From Evernia prunastri (Eukaryota > Ascomycota > Lecanoromycetes > Lecanorales > Parmeliaceae), in NCBI GenBank assembly GCA_003184365.1, contig NKYR01000192.1:2825-54417 (forward strand): 51,593 bases of DNA, in the 5' to 3' direction. Numbering within the stretch: the first letter of the stretch is position 1; every line of letters begins with the position of its first letter. The notes beneath the pieces were generated by a model. It was not told the origin of the DNA, did no database searches, and saw only the letters and a list, made by a program, of their open reading frames with translations. The translations under genes were made by a program, and so were the position numbers. Positions 11,086 through 20,675 of the stretch are shown in pieces.

Positions 11086-11126
11086 ACATCCTTCCTTGCG
11101 AAACGGGACGCACGGTGTAACGGGAC
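11086..11126 (+). repeat. Left terminal inverted repeat
   Basis: 41 bp pairing with 18313-18353. The inner 28 bp are perfectly matched (starting CGAAACGGGACGCACGG), and the outer 13 have three mismatches. It contains CGGGAC twice in the same direction (11104-11109 and 11121-11126), 17 bp apart, a plausible paired transposase site. Weaker similarity to the other end continues for about 15 more bases (GTGCGCCGTAG versus GTGCACCGTAG). Confidence 0.9.
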
Positions 11127-11334
11127 AAACATATGGTGCGCCGTAGACTAGACCGTAAATTGCCTGCCAAGCACTTCGGATATGCCACAGACTGAAACAT
11201 GTGTGGCGTAACGCTCCAGCTTCCAGAAGTTTCGATGATGTGACTCACAGGTTCCTTCAGCTGACTTATTTTCATACAATAACTTACCTTCAATTATATA
11301 ATTACATTACACTAATTCAAGGTCTGAACACAGC

Positions 11335-13083
11335 ATGGATAGAGCAAGCTGCGCTCTCCGGCAAGGCGTCCCCGCCGGCGTGCCCCAATCCTTTCGTGCC
11401 CTTGCCGATCATCGCGATGTTCCCCGCTCAACCCTGTATTACCGCTCGCGTGGTCGCCAATCGATCGAAGACAAAGCCGAGAGCCAGCAGTACCTTACGG
11501 CAGCCGAAGAAAAGGCCGTAGTGGACTTTCTTTTGCAGATGTCGGATCTAGGGTACCCTGTACGCATAAAGTATATACCATATATTGCGTTTAGTGCCAC
11601 ACGCTACAGACCTGCACCCAGTCGACCGGCGAACCCTCCAGGCAAGAACTGGGCAAAGGCTTTGGAGAAACGGCATCCGATACTCCAAGCAAGAAGAGTC
11701 AAGGCTCTTGATTGGGATCGTCACGAAAAGAACATTTATTCAAAGATCTGTCATTGGTTTGAAGTGATCGGCAAGGTGATTCAAAGCCCCGACGTGCTCG
11801 TTGAGAACATCTACAACATGGACGAAACTGGGGTCATGCTGTCCATGCTCGGCTCTGTAAAGGTCCTCGTAGGCAAGGAGGACACGCGAAATTATAGGGG
11901 TGGCCGTGTCAAGCGCGAAACTGTGACTGCTATCGAGTGCATTAGTGCTGATGGTAGGTACTTGAACCCTTTGATCATCTGGCCAGCCACCACTCATCGC
12001 AGCAATTGGACCATATTCCCCACTCCCGGATGGCACTATGCATTCTCGGAGTCTGGGTATACCGACTCAAAGATCAGCTTAGAATGGCTGAGACTTGTAT
12101 TTGACCCGCAGACCAGAGAACGAGCTGGCTCCAAACCACGGGTACTAATCTGCGATGGGTTTGGAACACACGAAACGCTCGAAATCCTAGAGTTCTGTTT
12201 TGCCAATAATATCACCCTGTGTCGCCTCCCGTCCCACACCTCGCATAAGCTGCAACCTTGTGACCTTGCGATATTCTCGCCATTGAAGGCAGCCTACCGT
12301 GACAACGTAGAGCGATTGGAACGAGGAGGCGTGAACACGATCGGCAAACAGCATTTCACCTCTTTGTACAGTCCTGCACGAGAGATCACATTCTCCAAGA
12401 GCAATATCACAGCAGCATGGAACAAGGCTGGCCTTATCCCATTCCATCCCGATCGAGTTCTCAGTGACATGCCGAAGCCTACGAGCGAGACTGCTAACGA
12501 GCCACGGAAAGCGATATCTATACCAGATGTGATGCCAGGCACACCATCGACGCCGGTGTCGATTGAGGCGCTGATGTCATTACAAAGTATGATTGTACAA
12601 CACGATACTTCGACGCTTGACGAAACAAGCAAGCGCAATCTTGAAAGACATCTGAAGAAGCTCACTAAAGCTGCCGGAATGTTCTATGCAAAAAACGTAC
12701 TCCAAGAGGACCGAATTGAATTTCTGCTCAAAACCAACAATGAATCAAAGATCCGACGAGCAACCAAATCCTTAGTGCTCGGAAGAGCGAAAGTGATGAG
12801 CTATGAGGATCTTGTGACAGCACGAATAAAGAGAGCCGAGGAAGAGGCTGTTAGTGCGCGTAAGGCTTTGGCTCGTGCTGAGAAAGAGGCTGCCGGACGA
12901 TGTAAGCCAAAGAGCGCTCGGCGCAAGCGACAAGGGGATACGGTGGAAGATGGTGCGCAGGAACGTACGGTCAAGATGTCCTGCACTGAAGATACCACTG
13001 CTGTGTCAAACGACGATACATGGACAGGGGATTACGTAGTCGGTGTGGCACCGTATAGAGCGCCAGAAGCACGAATGTACTGA
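11335..13083 (+). CDS. Fot1/pogo-family transposase (DD35D), intact
   Basis: Single uninterrupted frame of 582 aa from an ATG 249 bp inside the left end. It cuts and pastes the element at TA. The N-terminus has a short DNA-binding-like helix-turn-helix (DVPRSTLYYRSRG). The RNase-H-like DDE core has Asp163 (NMDETG), Asp274 (LICDGFGTH) and Asp310 (LQPCDLAIFSPLK), giving the 35-residue last spacing of fungal Fot1 transposases. The C-terminal quarter is a basic Ala/Glu/Lys coiled coil with a KSARRKR nuclear-signal-like patch. The N-terminal CENP-B-like half looks shorter than in typical Fot1 proteins. No stops or frameshifts are present and there is no obvious C-to-T decay, so the enzyme may be active. 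Confidence 0.92.
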   Translation: MDRASCALRQGVPAGVPQSFRALADHRDVPRSTLYYRSRGRQSIEDKAESQQYLTAAEEKAVVDFLLQMSDLGYPVRIKYIPYIAFSATRYRPAPSRPANPPGKNWAKALEKRHPILQARRVKALDWDRHEKNIYSKICHWFEVIGKVIQSPDVLVENIYNMDETGVMLSMLGSVKVLVGKEDTRNYRGGRVKRETVTAIECISADGRYLNPLIIWPATTHRSNWTIFPTPGWHYAFSESGYTDSKISLEWLRLVFDPQTRERAGSKPRVLICDGFGTHETLEILEFCFANNITLCRLPSHTSHKLQPCDLAIFSPLKAAYRDNVERLERGGVNTIGKQHFTSLYSPAREITFSKSNITAAWNKAGLIPFHPDRVLSDMPKPTSETANEPRKAISIPDVMPGTPSTPVSIEALMSLQSMIVQHDTSTLDETSKRNLERHLKKLTKAAGMFYAKNVLQEDRIEFLLKTNNESKIRRATKSLVLGRAKVMSYEDLVTARIKRAEEEAVSARKALARAEKEAAGRCKPKSARRKRQGDTVEDGAQERTVKMSCTEDTTAVSNDDTWTGDYVVGVAPYRAPEARMY

Positions 13084-13247
13084 TATTTGATAAGTATCTC
13101 ACACATTCTGCAAGTTAAGAAAGTCGTTGAGCAGTATAAATGTTCGATCTTCGTAGCGCGCGCATCCCATTGAGTTGTTCCAACTGACTACCACTAGGTA
13201 AAGTTCTCTTATACAAGTATGCTGTTAAGCTTCAGGAGCACCTATGA

Positions 13248-14867
13248 TCACATTAGTTTATAGCGTTCCATACATCTGCGGAAGTGGCAAACCTTTTCAA
13301 TGTATCTCACCCCAACTAACACACCATCACTATCTTGAAATTCACTCTCATCTCCAAAGTCCGGATTGTCCTTGTCTAGACAAGTCAGACAGTTTACTAC
13401 AACTTCTCCGTAGATCTCCCCTGTCAACTCAGGTAGCTTGCTCTTTGCAAGAGCTACCAAGTGATCTTTCATCAGCAGTGGTGTGCTGAACTCAGGGCCT
13501 CCTAGATAAAGGCCAAGTGCCCCATTGGGAGTAGAAACTGTGTCGCTTTGGGAATATGAAACGAACGAGTTCCAAATCCCAATTTCCAGAAGACAGACAC
13601 CGAGGCTGTAGATGTCATGTTGCATAGTGTATATCTCTTCCGGTTTTAGACCTTGACGGCCTGGGTGGCGGTAGAGGTTTTTTTCCCACGCTAGGTCTCC
13701 TCGCTGGAGTGTTCGTCCATCTGCCATGCGCAACTTCTCAAACCCGACAAGAGAGAATAGGCCAAGTCTAGAATCCTGATTTATGAATCCAAGGATGGTC
13801 TCAGGCCGGACATTCTTGTGTACAAAGCCAAGGGTGTGGATGTAGCTTATAGACCTTGCTACTCGTTTTGCAAGCACAATGCGCTCAGTCAGAGTATGGT
13901 TCATCCGGGATCCAAGAATGCTGCGAAGGGTCTCCGGCTTGTAGCAGAACTCTTGCGGGATGTTGAACACGAGGTCGAAGGACAACGTGCCCCTGCCGCT
14001 ATCCTTTGCAACTTCGACTACACCTTGGCAGTGAAGTACGCCAAATCTGTATGGATCTCCACAAGATAGCTTTTTGGCAAGAATCCTGATGTCTTTCTTA
14101 ACAAGGCTGATGTTTGCGCCCACATCGTATGGTATGTTGTCCACAATGAGCCAATTTTCTGAACATGCCCTCTGTACATACTTTGCAGATGAGTGCGGTA
14201 TAGCGCGGATTTGTGCATCCTTAAGTCCGTTCTCAGGAAGGAAGATAGACTGCATCTGAAGTGGCTCGTCTCTAGCTGCATTCCTGAAGATACTGGCATT
14301 GATCTTAATAGAGGCCTCACATTCATGTTTGCCCAATCTGTGTCCTGTTAACTCCTTGTCAATGACAGGGTCTGCTACCCTCATAATCAAGAACCAAGAT
14401 GGATCAAACAATTCTTGCCATAGGGCTAAGTCCTGTATGACTTTGTCCAGACTCTCTTTAACAAACACAAACTTCCATCTCTTCACTTGCGTCGCTTGGT
14501 CTTGTAGGGACCGATTCTTAGGTTTCTCCAGTTTGCTAAGCTTCGAGATTGCAGCCTTTAGCTTATTGACTAGCATATCAAGGATCTCGCTCTGGATTGT
14601 TTGGTGCTCCTCGTCAAGGCTCTGCCATATTTGCTTGAGGAAGTCCAGTTGCAAGCTTGTGTGCTTCCAGTAGCTCCTAACGCGGAGGATTCGCTCGTTG
14701 ATTTGGGACTCGGCGTCTCTGAAAGTTGCGCAAATGTCGACAAAGATGTTGCCATACCTAGTCTGTGTCAGTAGGTCCAAGTCACGCAAGAAATCACATC
14801 GTCAGGATTACTTCAGACATAGGTCGACAGTTGCAACAATAGTAAGTGCAAGTCCGGCGGCCTCCAT
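13248..14867 (-). CDS. HeLo-domain pseudokinase (MLKL-like architecture)
   Basis: Two exons, complement of 13248-14757 and 14812-14867 with a 54-bp GT-AG intron, give 521 aa. The 19-residue first exon product (MEAAGLALTIVATVDLCLK) continues into YGNIFVDICATFRDAES, the classic start of fungal HeLo domains. These are N-terminal helical bundles that permeabilise membranes in HET-S-type cell death. Residues about 1-155 form this domain. Residues about 230-510 have a kinase fold that looks dead: the catalytic loop is HKNVRPE (about 332-338, Asp replaced by Asn), DFG is replaced by LVGFE (about 355-359), and no glycine loop is evident. The C-lobe Asp (HDIYSLGVCLLE) is kept. HeLo plus pseudokinase is the layout of animal and plant MLKL. 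The partner is predicted to be the kinase-WD40 gene starting 294 bp away. The last 15 residues may be mis-modelled. Confidence 0.85.
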
Positions 14868-15161
14868 AGCCACTGCTAGGAAGCAGCGTGATTCGGCGAG
14901 ACAGTATAACAACGCTGCCCAACCTCAGTTAAGTCATCGATGCTCGCTTCTATCTTATCGTGCAGCACGCTTCGCTACGCGTCGTTGGGGATAGAGCTAA
15001 GCCGAGATAGGCTAGACTAGTGCGGCTGAGCTGACGCGGGGTCGGTGAAGAAAGAACGCCGTCTTTAATATGAGTCTCTTCCATATACTCACCTGGCGTC
15101 TTTAGCTCAATGCGTGAGCCGATGCACTAAGCACGAAAGCTGTAGGAGACACCTTGCTCAA
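14868..15161. promoter_or_regulatory. Divergent promoter shared by the two cargo genes
   Basis: Only 294 bp separate the ATG of the HeLo-pseudokinase (minus) from the ATG of the kinase-WD40 gene (plus), so both are probably driven from one bidirectional region and co-expressed. No specific operator was identified. Confidence 0.5.
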
Positions 15162-17586
15162 ATGCCTCCTGTGTCAGACTGGGTAACTGTGACAGAGCTC
15201 AATGCCCATCTGTCTCCGGACTCGCAGCTTACCAAGCACATATACTATACCTCAAGGCCCGGACAAAGGAAGGTCCGCCTGGAAGAGCACTGGGCGAGAC
15301 AGAGAGAACTGGGAAGAGGTGGCTTTGGTGCTGTTTATTTAGAACAGTGCGTTGAGGGCGATAAGCAGGGCAGGATCCGGGCCGTGAAGGAGATTCAAAA
15401 GGGCACAGGAGGCAATTACAACAGAGAGCTAGAAGCGATTGCTCTTTTCTCACAGCCGAAAGTAAGCCTGACAAGCACCTATCGTATAGCAGCTTGCTAA
15501 TGTCGATGGGCATACAGTATGAGGATTCTTTTGTAAAGTCTTTTGGTTGGTACAGCACTGACGACAAGATCTTCATTACTCTCGAGTATCTCGAACATGG
15601 TGATCTGCAACAGTACCTTGGCACACCTTTATCAGAGCAGGAGGGACAATGTCTTGTTCATCAAATTGTTGAAGGATTGAACTTTATGCACGACAGGGGA
15701 TTCGCCCATCGGGATCTGAAGCCAGCCGTAAGTTTAGACTGTAATCAGACTTCACCTATAGTTGACTGACATGTAAGCATAGAACATCTTAGTTGTTGAG
15801 AAAGGGCCAAAGTGGTGGATCAAGATCGCAGACTTTGGCATTAGCAAGCGAGCAACAGAAGGGCTTACGGCACTACGGACACAAACTGGCACTCCTGCAT
15901 TTGCGGCCCCCGAGGTGCTTGGGTTAGGTGATTTAGACGACACAGATGATGGTACATATACACATGCGGTCGACATCTGGTCTACTGGTGTGATCACCTT
16001 CTTAATACTAACAGGCGAGACGTTTTTCAGAAACCCAACACAGCTAAGACAATACACCAGAGGGAGGCTGGATTTCCCCCTAAATACACTACGTGCAAGG
16101 TCAGTAAGCGAGTCAGGATGTAAGTTTACAGAAATGTGTATGGCACCAAAACCTCAAGACCGTCCCGAGACGAAGGAATTGTTACAACAGCACTCTTGGT
16201 TCACCAATTTGGATCGGCCTGAAGGCTCTTGGACCGAACGATATCGTCTTACTAAGCGGTAGAGAAATGACCCCGTATTAGAGGGAGCGTCCAGGACGTT
16301 ATTACTAACAGTCTCGTAGAAGTCTCAATATTGAAAACCTACCACAAAGCACACAGTCGTTATCCAAAACGGAGTCACCTGCTTTATCAATTTGTCAAGA
16401 GGATTTGACGCTTAGTGCCCGTAACTGCAACGATCTAGGACCTTCCGCTTCATGGAGTACTTATGAACAAGATTCGAGGTTCACTGCACGACTTCATTCA
16501 GAATCGGAGCCACATGATGGACGAATTGCTCAAGATTGGCATTCAGACCACGCGACCTCCAGGTATCACGGTATCATCCCCTATGGACAGGATGCTATTG
16601 TTCCTACCGCTCCCTTAGTACTAAATTCAAATGCGCAAACACAGATCTACTGGTCGGAAGTCAAAGGGCTCAAGGGCCACGGGAGCAGTGTCTGGGGCGT
16701 GGCGTTCTCCCCGGACGGGCGGCTGGTGGCGTCGGGCTCGTACGACAACACGGTCAGGCTGTGGGAGACGGGGACGGGGGCGGAGGTCAAGAAGCTCGAG
16801 GGCCACGGGAGCAGTGTCTGGGCCGTGGCGTTCTCCCCGGACGGGCGGCTGGTGGCGTCGGGCTCGGGCGACAAGACGGTCAGGCTGTGGGAGACGGGGA
16901 CGGGGGCGGAGGTCAAGAAGCTCGAGGGCCACGGGAGCAGTGTCAGGGCCGTGGCGTTCTCCCCGGACGGGCGGCTGGTGGCGTCGGGCTCGGGCGACAA
17001 GACGGTCAGGCTGTGGGAGACGGGGACGGGGGCGGAGGTCAAGAAGCTCGAGGGCCACGGGGACTGGGTCTGGGCCGTGGCGTTCTCCCCGGACGGGCGG
17101 CTGGTGGCGTCGGGCTCGGGCGACAAGACGGTCAGGCTGTGGGAGACGGGGACGGGGGCGGAGGTCAAGAAGCTCGAGGGCCACGGGAGCAGTGTCAACG
17201 CCGTGGCGTTCTCCCCGGACGGGCGGCTGGTGGCGTCGGGCTCGGGCGACAAGACGGTCAGGCTGTGGGAGACGGGGACGGGGGCGGAGGTCAAGAAGCT
17301 CGAGGGCCACGGGAGCTCGGTTAACGGCGTGGCGTTCTCCCCGGACGGGCGGCTGGTGGCGTCGGGCTCGGGCGACAAGACGGTCAGGCTGTGGGAGACG
17401 GGGACGGGGGCGGAGGTCAAGAAGCTCGAGGGCCACGGGAGCAGTGTCAGGGCCGTGGCGTTCTCCCCGGACGGGCGGCTGGTGGCGTCGGGCTCGGGCG
17501 ACAAGACGGTCAGGCTGTGGGACTGGCGCGCAGTTGCTCAAAGAAGTGACACCTTTCGAGGTAGACTGAGGAATATTTTCTCGTAG
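15162..17586 (+). CDS. Ser/Thr protein kinase fused to a seven-repeat WD40 propeller
   Basis: Four exons (15162-15461, 15518-15727, 15783-16258, 16320-17586; introns 55-61 bp, phases agree) encode 750 aa. The kinase domain, about residues 45-310, has every catalytic element: glycine loop GRGGFG (51-56), Lys76 in AVKEI, Glu89, HRDLKPAN (164-171), DFG (187-189) and APE (212-214). It should be active. A polar linker (about 310-443) leads to seven 42-residue WD40 repeats (about 444-735), one full propeller, then a short tail. No NACHT/NB-ARC domain separates them, unlike fungal NLRs of the HNWD type that carry the same high-identity repeats. Predicted role: ligand sensing by the propeller controls the kinase, whose likely target is the divergent HeLo-pseudokinase. 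The 61-bp intron joining kinase to linker is the key inference; a fortuitous fusion is unlikely because the frame stays open across it. Confidence 0.85.
16661..17523 (+). repeat. Tandem array of seven near-identical 126-bp WD40 units
   Basis: Units differ almost only in codons just after the Gly-His pair (GSSVWG, GSSVWA, GSSVRA, GDWVWA, GSSVNA, GSSVNG, GSSVRA) and at one SYDN versus SGDK site. Otherwise the DNA is essentially identical and GC-rich compared with flanks. This is the signature of concerted evolution with diversified surface residues known from het-E/het-D/het-R. Confidence 0.93.
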
Positions 17587-18312
17587 AAATGTAGCGGTAA
17601 CTAACTATCACCGTCCAGCCCCGCCCACCTCCACGGAGATGGTCTGGTGTTAAATACTATATCGGCTAGCTGAGTCATGATGATTATATGACTGGCTTTG
17701 GTTAGGCATACGTGGTACTCGGAAGCAGGACCGCGTACGGCACTTGTCACGGCGATGTTGAAATGCAAAAAGAATCTTAAAAAGGACTAGCATGGAGGAG
17801 GTCATCTGTACCTTAGTTGTGACTATCGTCATTTTCGCATTGATTTGCATGTGCGGAAGCGTATTGTGAATCATCGTCGAATGAGAATGACGTTATACTG
17901 CACCTGACCTACTTAGCGGAGTTCATGATATATAATTTAAGCATGCTTTACCCAGATGACTTGCGAGTCTATTATGAAAGATAGCTGCTTACAACGTACA
18001 ACGGATTTGAGCGTAAAAACAACCATGCACTTTGACGGTAGACAATGAGGCTCGCGATATACTATTAGACATAAGAGCAGGCGGAAGCAGCGTGCAATAG
18101 TTTAGGGAAAAAGTGTCACGCAAAATTAAAACTAAAAAATTTGTATATGAGTTAGTGAGATACTTTGGGGAAATCCGACGTTGAAGTTTTTGTCACCGGC
18201 AGTACGGCAAAGACCGAGACAAAAGTTACGTGACTGGGGTCTGCAGACACAGTGTGGCGGTGCAAGCATGCACTATTACGAATTAACTTAGCGCTACGGT
18301 GCACTATACACC
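17587..18312. other. Non-coding 3' segment of the transposon
   Basis: About 0.73 kb between the WD40 stop and the right end. It is AT-richer than the repeats, has no convincing reading frame, and matches nothing else in the window. In the copy at the window start this segment is absent. Confidence 0.6.
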
Positions 18313-18353
18313 GTCCCGTTACACCGTGCGTCCCGTTTCGTAGGGATGGATGT
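18313..18353 (-). repeat. Right terminal inverted repeat
   Basis: Inverted partner of 11086-11126 (38 of 41 matches, inner 28 perfect), followed by TA at 18354. Its outer 28 bases recur exactly at 287-314. Confidence 0.9.
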
Positions 18354-18355
18354 TA

Positions 18356-20675
18356 CTCCTTAAGTCGGATAATCAAAGTCGCCTCAAATACCTGGCAGAA
18401 TTAAAGCTCGAAGTAACTTGGGACTCTGCATGGCGTCGAGGGCCATCTACAACACGGCGCTCTGCTATTTTTTTTAGCATGAACCTCTTTCGGTGCATGG
18501 ACTTCGCAGACCTGGAGGATTTCTTGTATCACGTCAGACATGTTCACATGATCCAGAGGATCATATGAAGTGCAAGGCGATATGTCGGCTGAGGCAACGA
18601 TTGTGTTGTTTAACTAACGATATCTAAATCAAAAGCGAGATATCGCGAATGCAAGGGGAATAAGTCCATTGTACTTGCTTTATGGAATCTCGGGCTAGAA
18701 TTGCATAATCTGTCACTTCTGGTTACCGAAACTCCACGTGATCCGCCAAGAAATACAAAATTCACACATCGGTAATCTCCGGGATTGAAATTCGTACGTC
18801 GACCATCGTGCGCAGTGTAGACGTCCGCACCGCAGCCATTCAGGATTCCATGTACGTGACTTCATGAGTTGCTGTATGTATCACATGTTAAGCAGCACTC
18901 GTACAGTTCCCAGGCATCAACCATTCCACTACGCTGGCCACAACCTTCCACTCCTCTGCCAAAGACCTTGCACAGCCTTTCGCATGTGTTCCGACGACCT
19001 TACGGGTCTTCCAATCAGAACGGATCTTGTCGGAAATAATACGGTTGGTTGCATAAGATGATGTCTCGGGAAGGGTGAAAATCTCCGATGGGCGGACAGC
19101 ACACAAATTGTGGCTCCACGATGAGACAATTCCGTGCAAGGGATGACCTGAACCTGCACCGTCGGGCGGTGGCTGACGAGACTGCCAATGCGCAAAGCAT
19201 TCCAGCCTGCTAAGGAGTCGATCAGGCTTGAAACTGGTGTACTCAGACATTGAGCAAAGACAATCTCTCCAGCGTAAGAGGGGCCCTTATCTCAATGAAA
19301 ATGCAATCGGCAAGGGACAGGAAATCTCGGAATAGTGCAGCATGCCCGCATGTCTCCTTACGTGGAGACTTGATTGAAAAGACAGTCCTGGAAATGCATG
19401 TAAATTGCCTCCTTGCATGCATGGATTGCACATGAAGCCCACACATGGGGATTCGATAAATTCTTCTGTTACACACTCATCAGTGGAGGTGGATCAAGAT
19501 GGATATCATCTATGACTCTCTGTTCATGACGAATCCAGCCCAATACCAGACCAGCGCAGGGATAAAGCTCTGTAACGAACATGGAAACATTACAGAAGGG
19601 GGCCTGGAGGCAGAAAGTTTCGGGTATTCTTCGCACATAAGGTCCTTATGGTGCCTGTCGAGCGCTGAATAGATACAGACCCAACGACGAACGCAACATG
19701 GTGGAGAGCCGAAGCCAGAAGAGAGAGGAAAGCGGTACTATGAGTATGGTTGAAAAGACCAAGCATAAATACCATCGCATCTGCTAAAGGATCAGGGGCG
19801 ACTCACCCTTCATCGTCCGTCGAATTATCTTGCGTGCTGGTTGAGAAGAATGCGTTGGTCTACAGAGAAGTCCAAGAGATCGCTGAGGTCACATCTCATG
19901 ACTTTTGGCGGAAGATCGGCAACAAAGACGGGTTGAAGTCGGTGAAAGGGAGCATTGGCAATACTACCGTACGTCAAAGAGCTGGTTGGTCGGAGGCAGA
20001 GCAGCAGTGAAGAGCAACAGCGGAAGAAACAGTACATAGGCGAAGGCTCTGGGGTTCTTCACCAGATGGTTGATCAGATGAGTTAAGATGTCACATTTCG
20101 GAATGCTCCGCGTTGAGCCTTTTCTATCCTGTGCAACTCAACTCGTTTATTGTATTTGCTAGCATTCCACTTCTATGTCTCCGTGCCCACTGTCAGCTTT
20201 GAATTGCACTCGGAGCGGATCGTCATAGAAAAGACATCGGAGCGCTCATGGACTGTATCCTCCTCCTCCAATTTTAAACTTTGTGTAGCAACGTGAATCA
20301 CATAGCGCTGCGGAGGAAAATCTGGACCCCCTTGCAACCTAGCAGCACTTCTGGGTAGACAAATTATGTGCCTCTGCAAATGACGCATACCATCGCTTGC
20401 GGAATCGGCTTTACCCTTAGTGCCGTGCGTTTTTCCCCGCGCTCGACGGGGCTCAGCGTCACGCTGTCAAGAGCTCAGATTGTTGAAAAGGTAACGAGAC
20501 AGGTAGCTACGACACCCACCAGAAGAGGTGACCGTAGTCTCTTTCGATGATGGCCGAAAAATACGTCCTCGATGATCACACAGCTTTGAGTCTTTTAAAT
20601 CCTGCGTTGAAGACTTCGTTTCCAACAGAAGAGCAGCAGCATCCATGGCATACTGATCGCTTCTAAACCTTCGAG
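18356..20675. other. Gene-poor interval after the transposon
   Basis: Apart from one small minus-strand open frame (separate entry), no frame here has family resemblance or convincing splice structure. It may hold decayed genes. Confidence 0.4.
18888..19250 (-). CDS. Small hypothetical protein
   Basis: A 120-aa frame with a true ATG. Composition is ordinary for protein (Trp, Lys/Arg and aliphatics spread evenly), including WKTRKVVGTHAKG and LAEEWKVVASVVEWLM, which hint at a helical C-terminus. No domain is recognised, and there is no signal or membrane segment. It could be the last exon of a longer minus-strand gene, since another open stretch lies just upstream to about 19476. Weak call. 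Confidence 0.3.
   Translation of the reverse strand: MSEYTSFKPDRLLSRLECFAHWQSRQPPPDGAGSGHPLHGIVSSWSHNLCAVRPSEIFTLPETSSYATNRIISDKIRSDWKTRKVVGTHAKGCARSLAEEWKVVASVVEWLMPGNCTSAA

Larger units (their letters stand above)
11084..18355. mobile_element. Fot1/pogo-type DNA transposon carrying a kinase/HeLo cargo pair
   Basis: The element proper is 11086-18353 (about 7.27 kb), bounded by TA at 11084-11085 and 18354-18355, the target duplication of the Tc1/mariner/pogo superfamily. The ends are 41-bp inverted repeats, 38 of 41 identical. In order: left end, intact transposase (plus), HeLo-pseudokinase (minus), divergent promoter, kinase-WD40 (plus), 0.7 kb non-coding, right end. Ordinary Fot1 elements are about 2 kb with only a transposase. 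No matching end lies just after the transposase, so the only visible partner for the left end is beyond both cargo genes. A second right end next to WD40 DNA at the window start supports co-mobility. That the whole unit transposes is inferred. Confidence 0.8.

Noticed and set aside
13084..13250. A right terminal repeat directly after the transposase, which would make a normal 2-kb element
   Set aside because: No sequence resembling the 41-bp end or its CGGGAC core is present there. The only inverted partner is at 18313-18353.
16675..17523. CRISPR-like array from the regular repeats
   Set aside because: Repeats are contiguous, protein-coding and 126 bp with no unique spacers, in a eukaryotic sequence.
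16536..17569. Long open frames in other frames and on the minus strand across the WD40 array (about 260-310 codons)
   Set aside because: The 126-bp unit is GC-rich, a multiple of three and has no stop in several frames, so every frame stays open. Only the frame with WD40 residues has biological sense and joins to the kinase by splicing.
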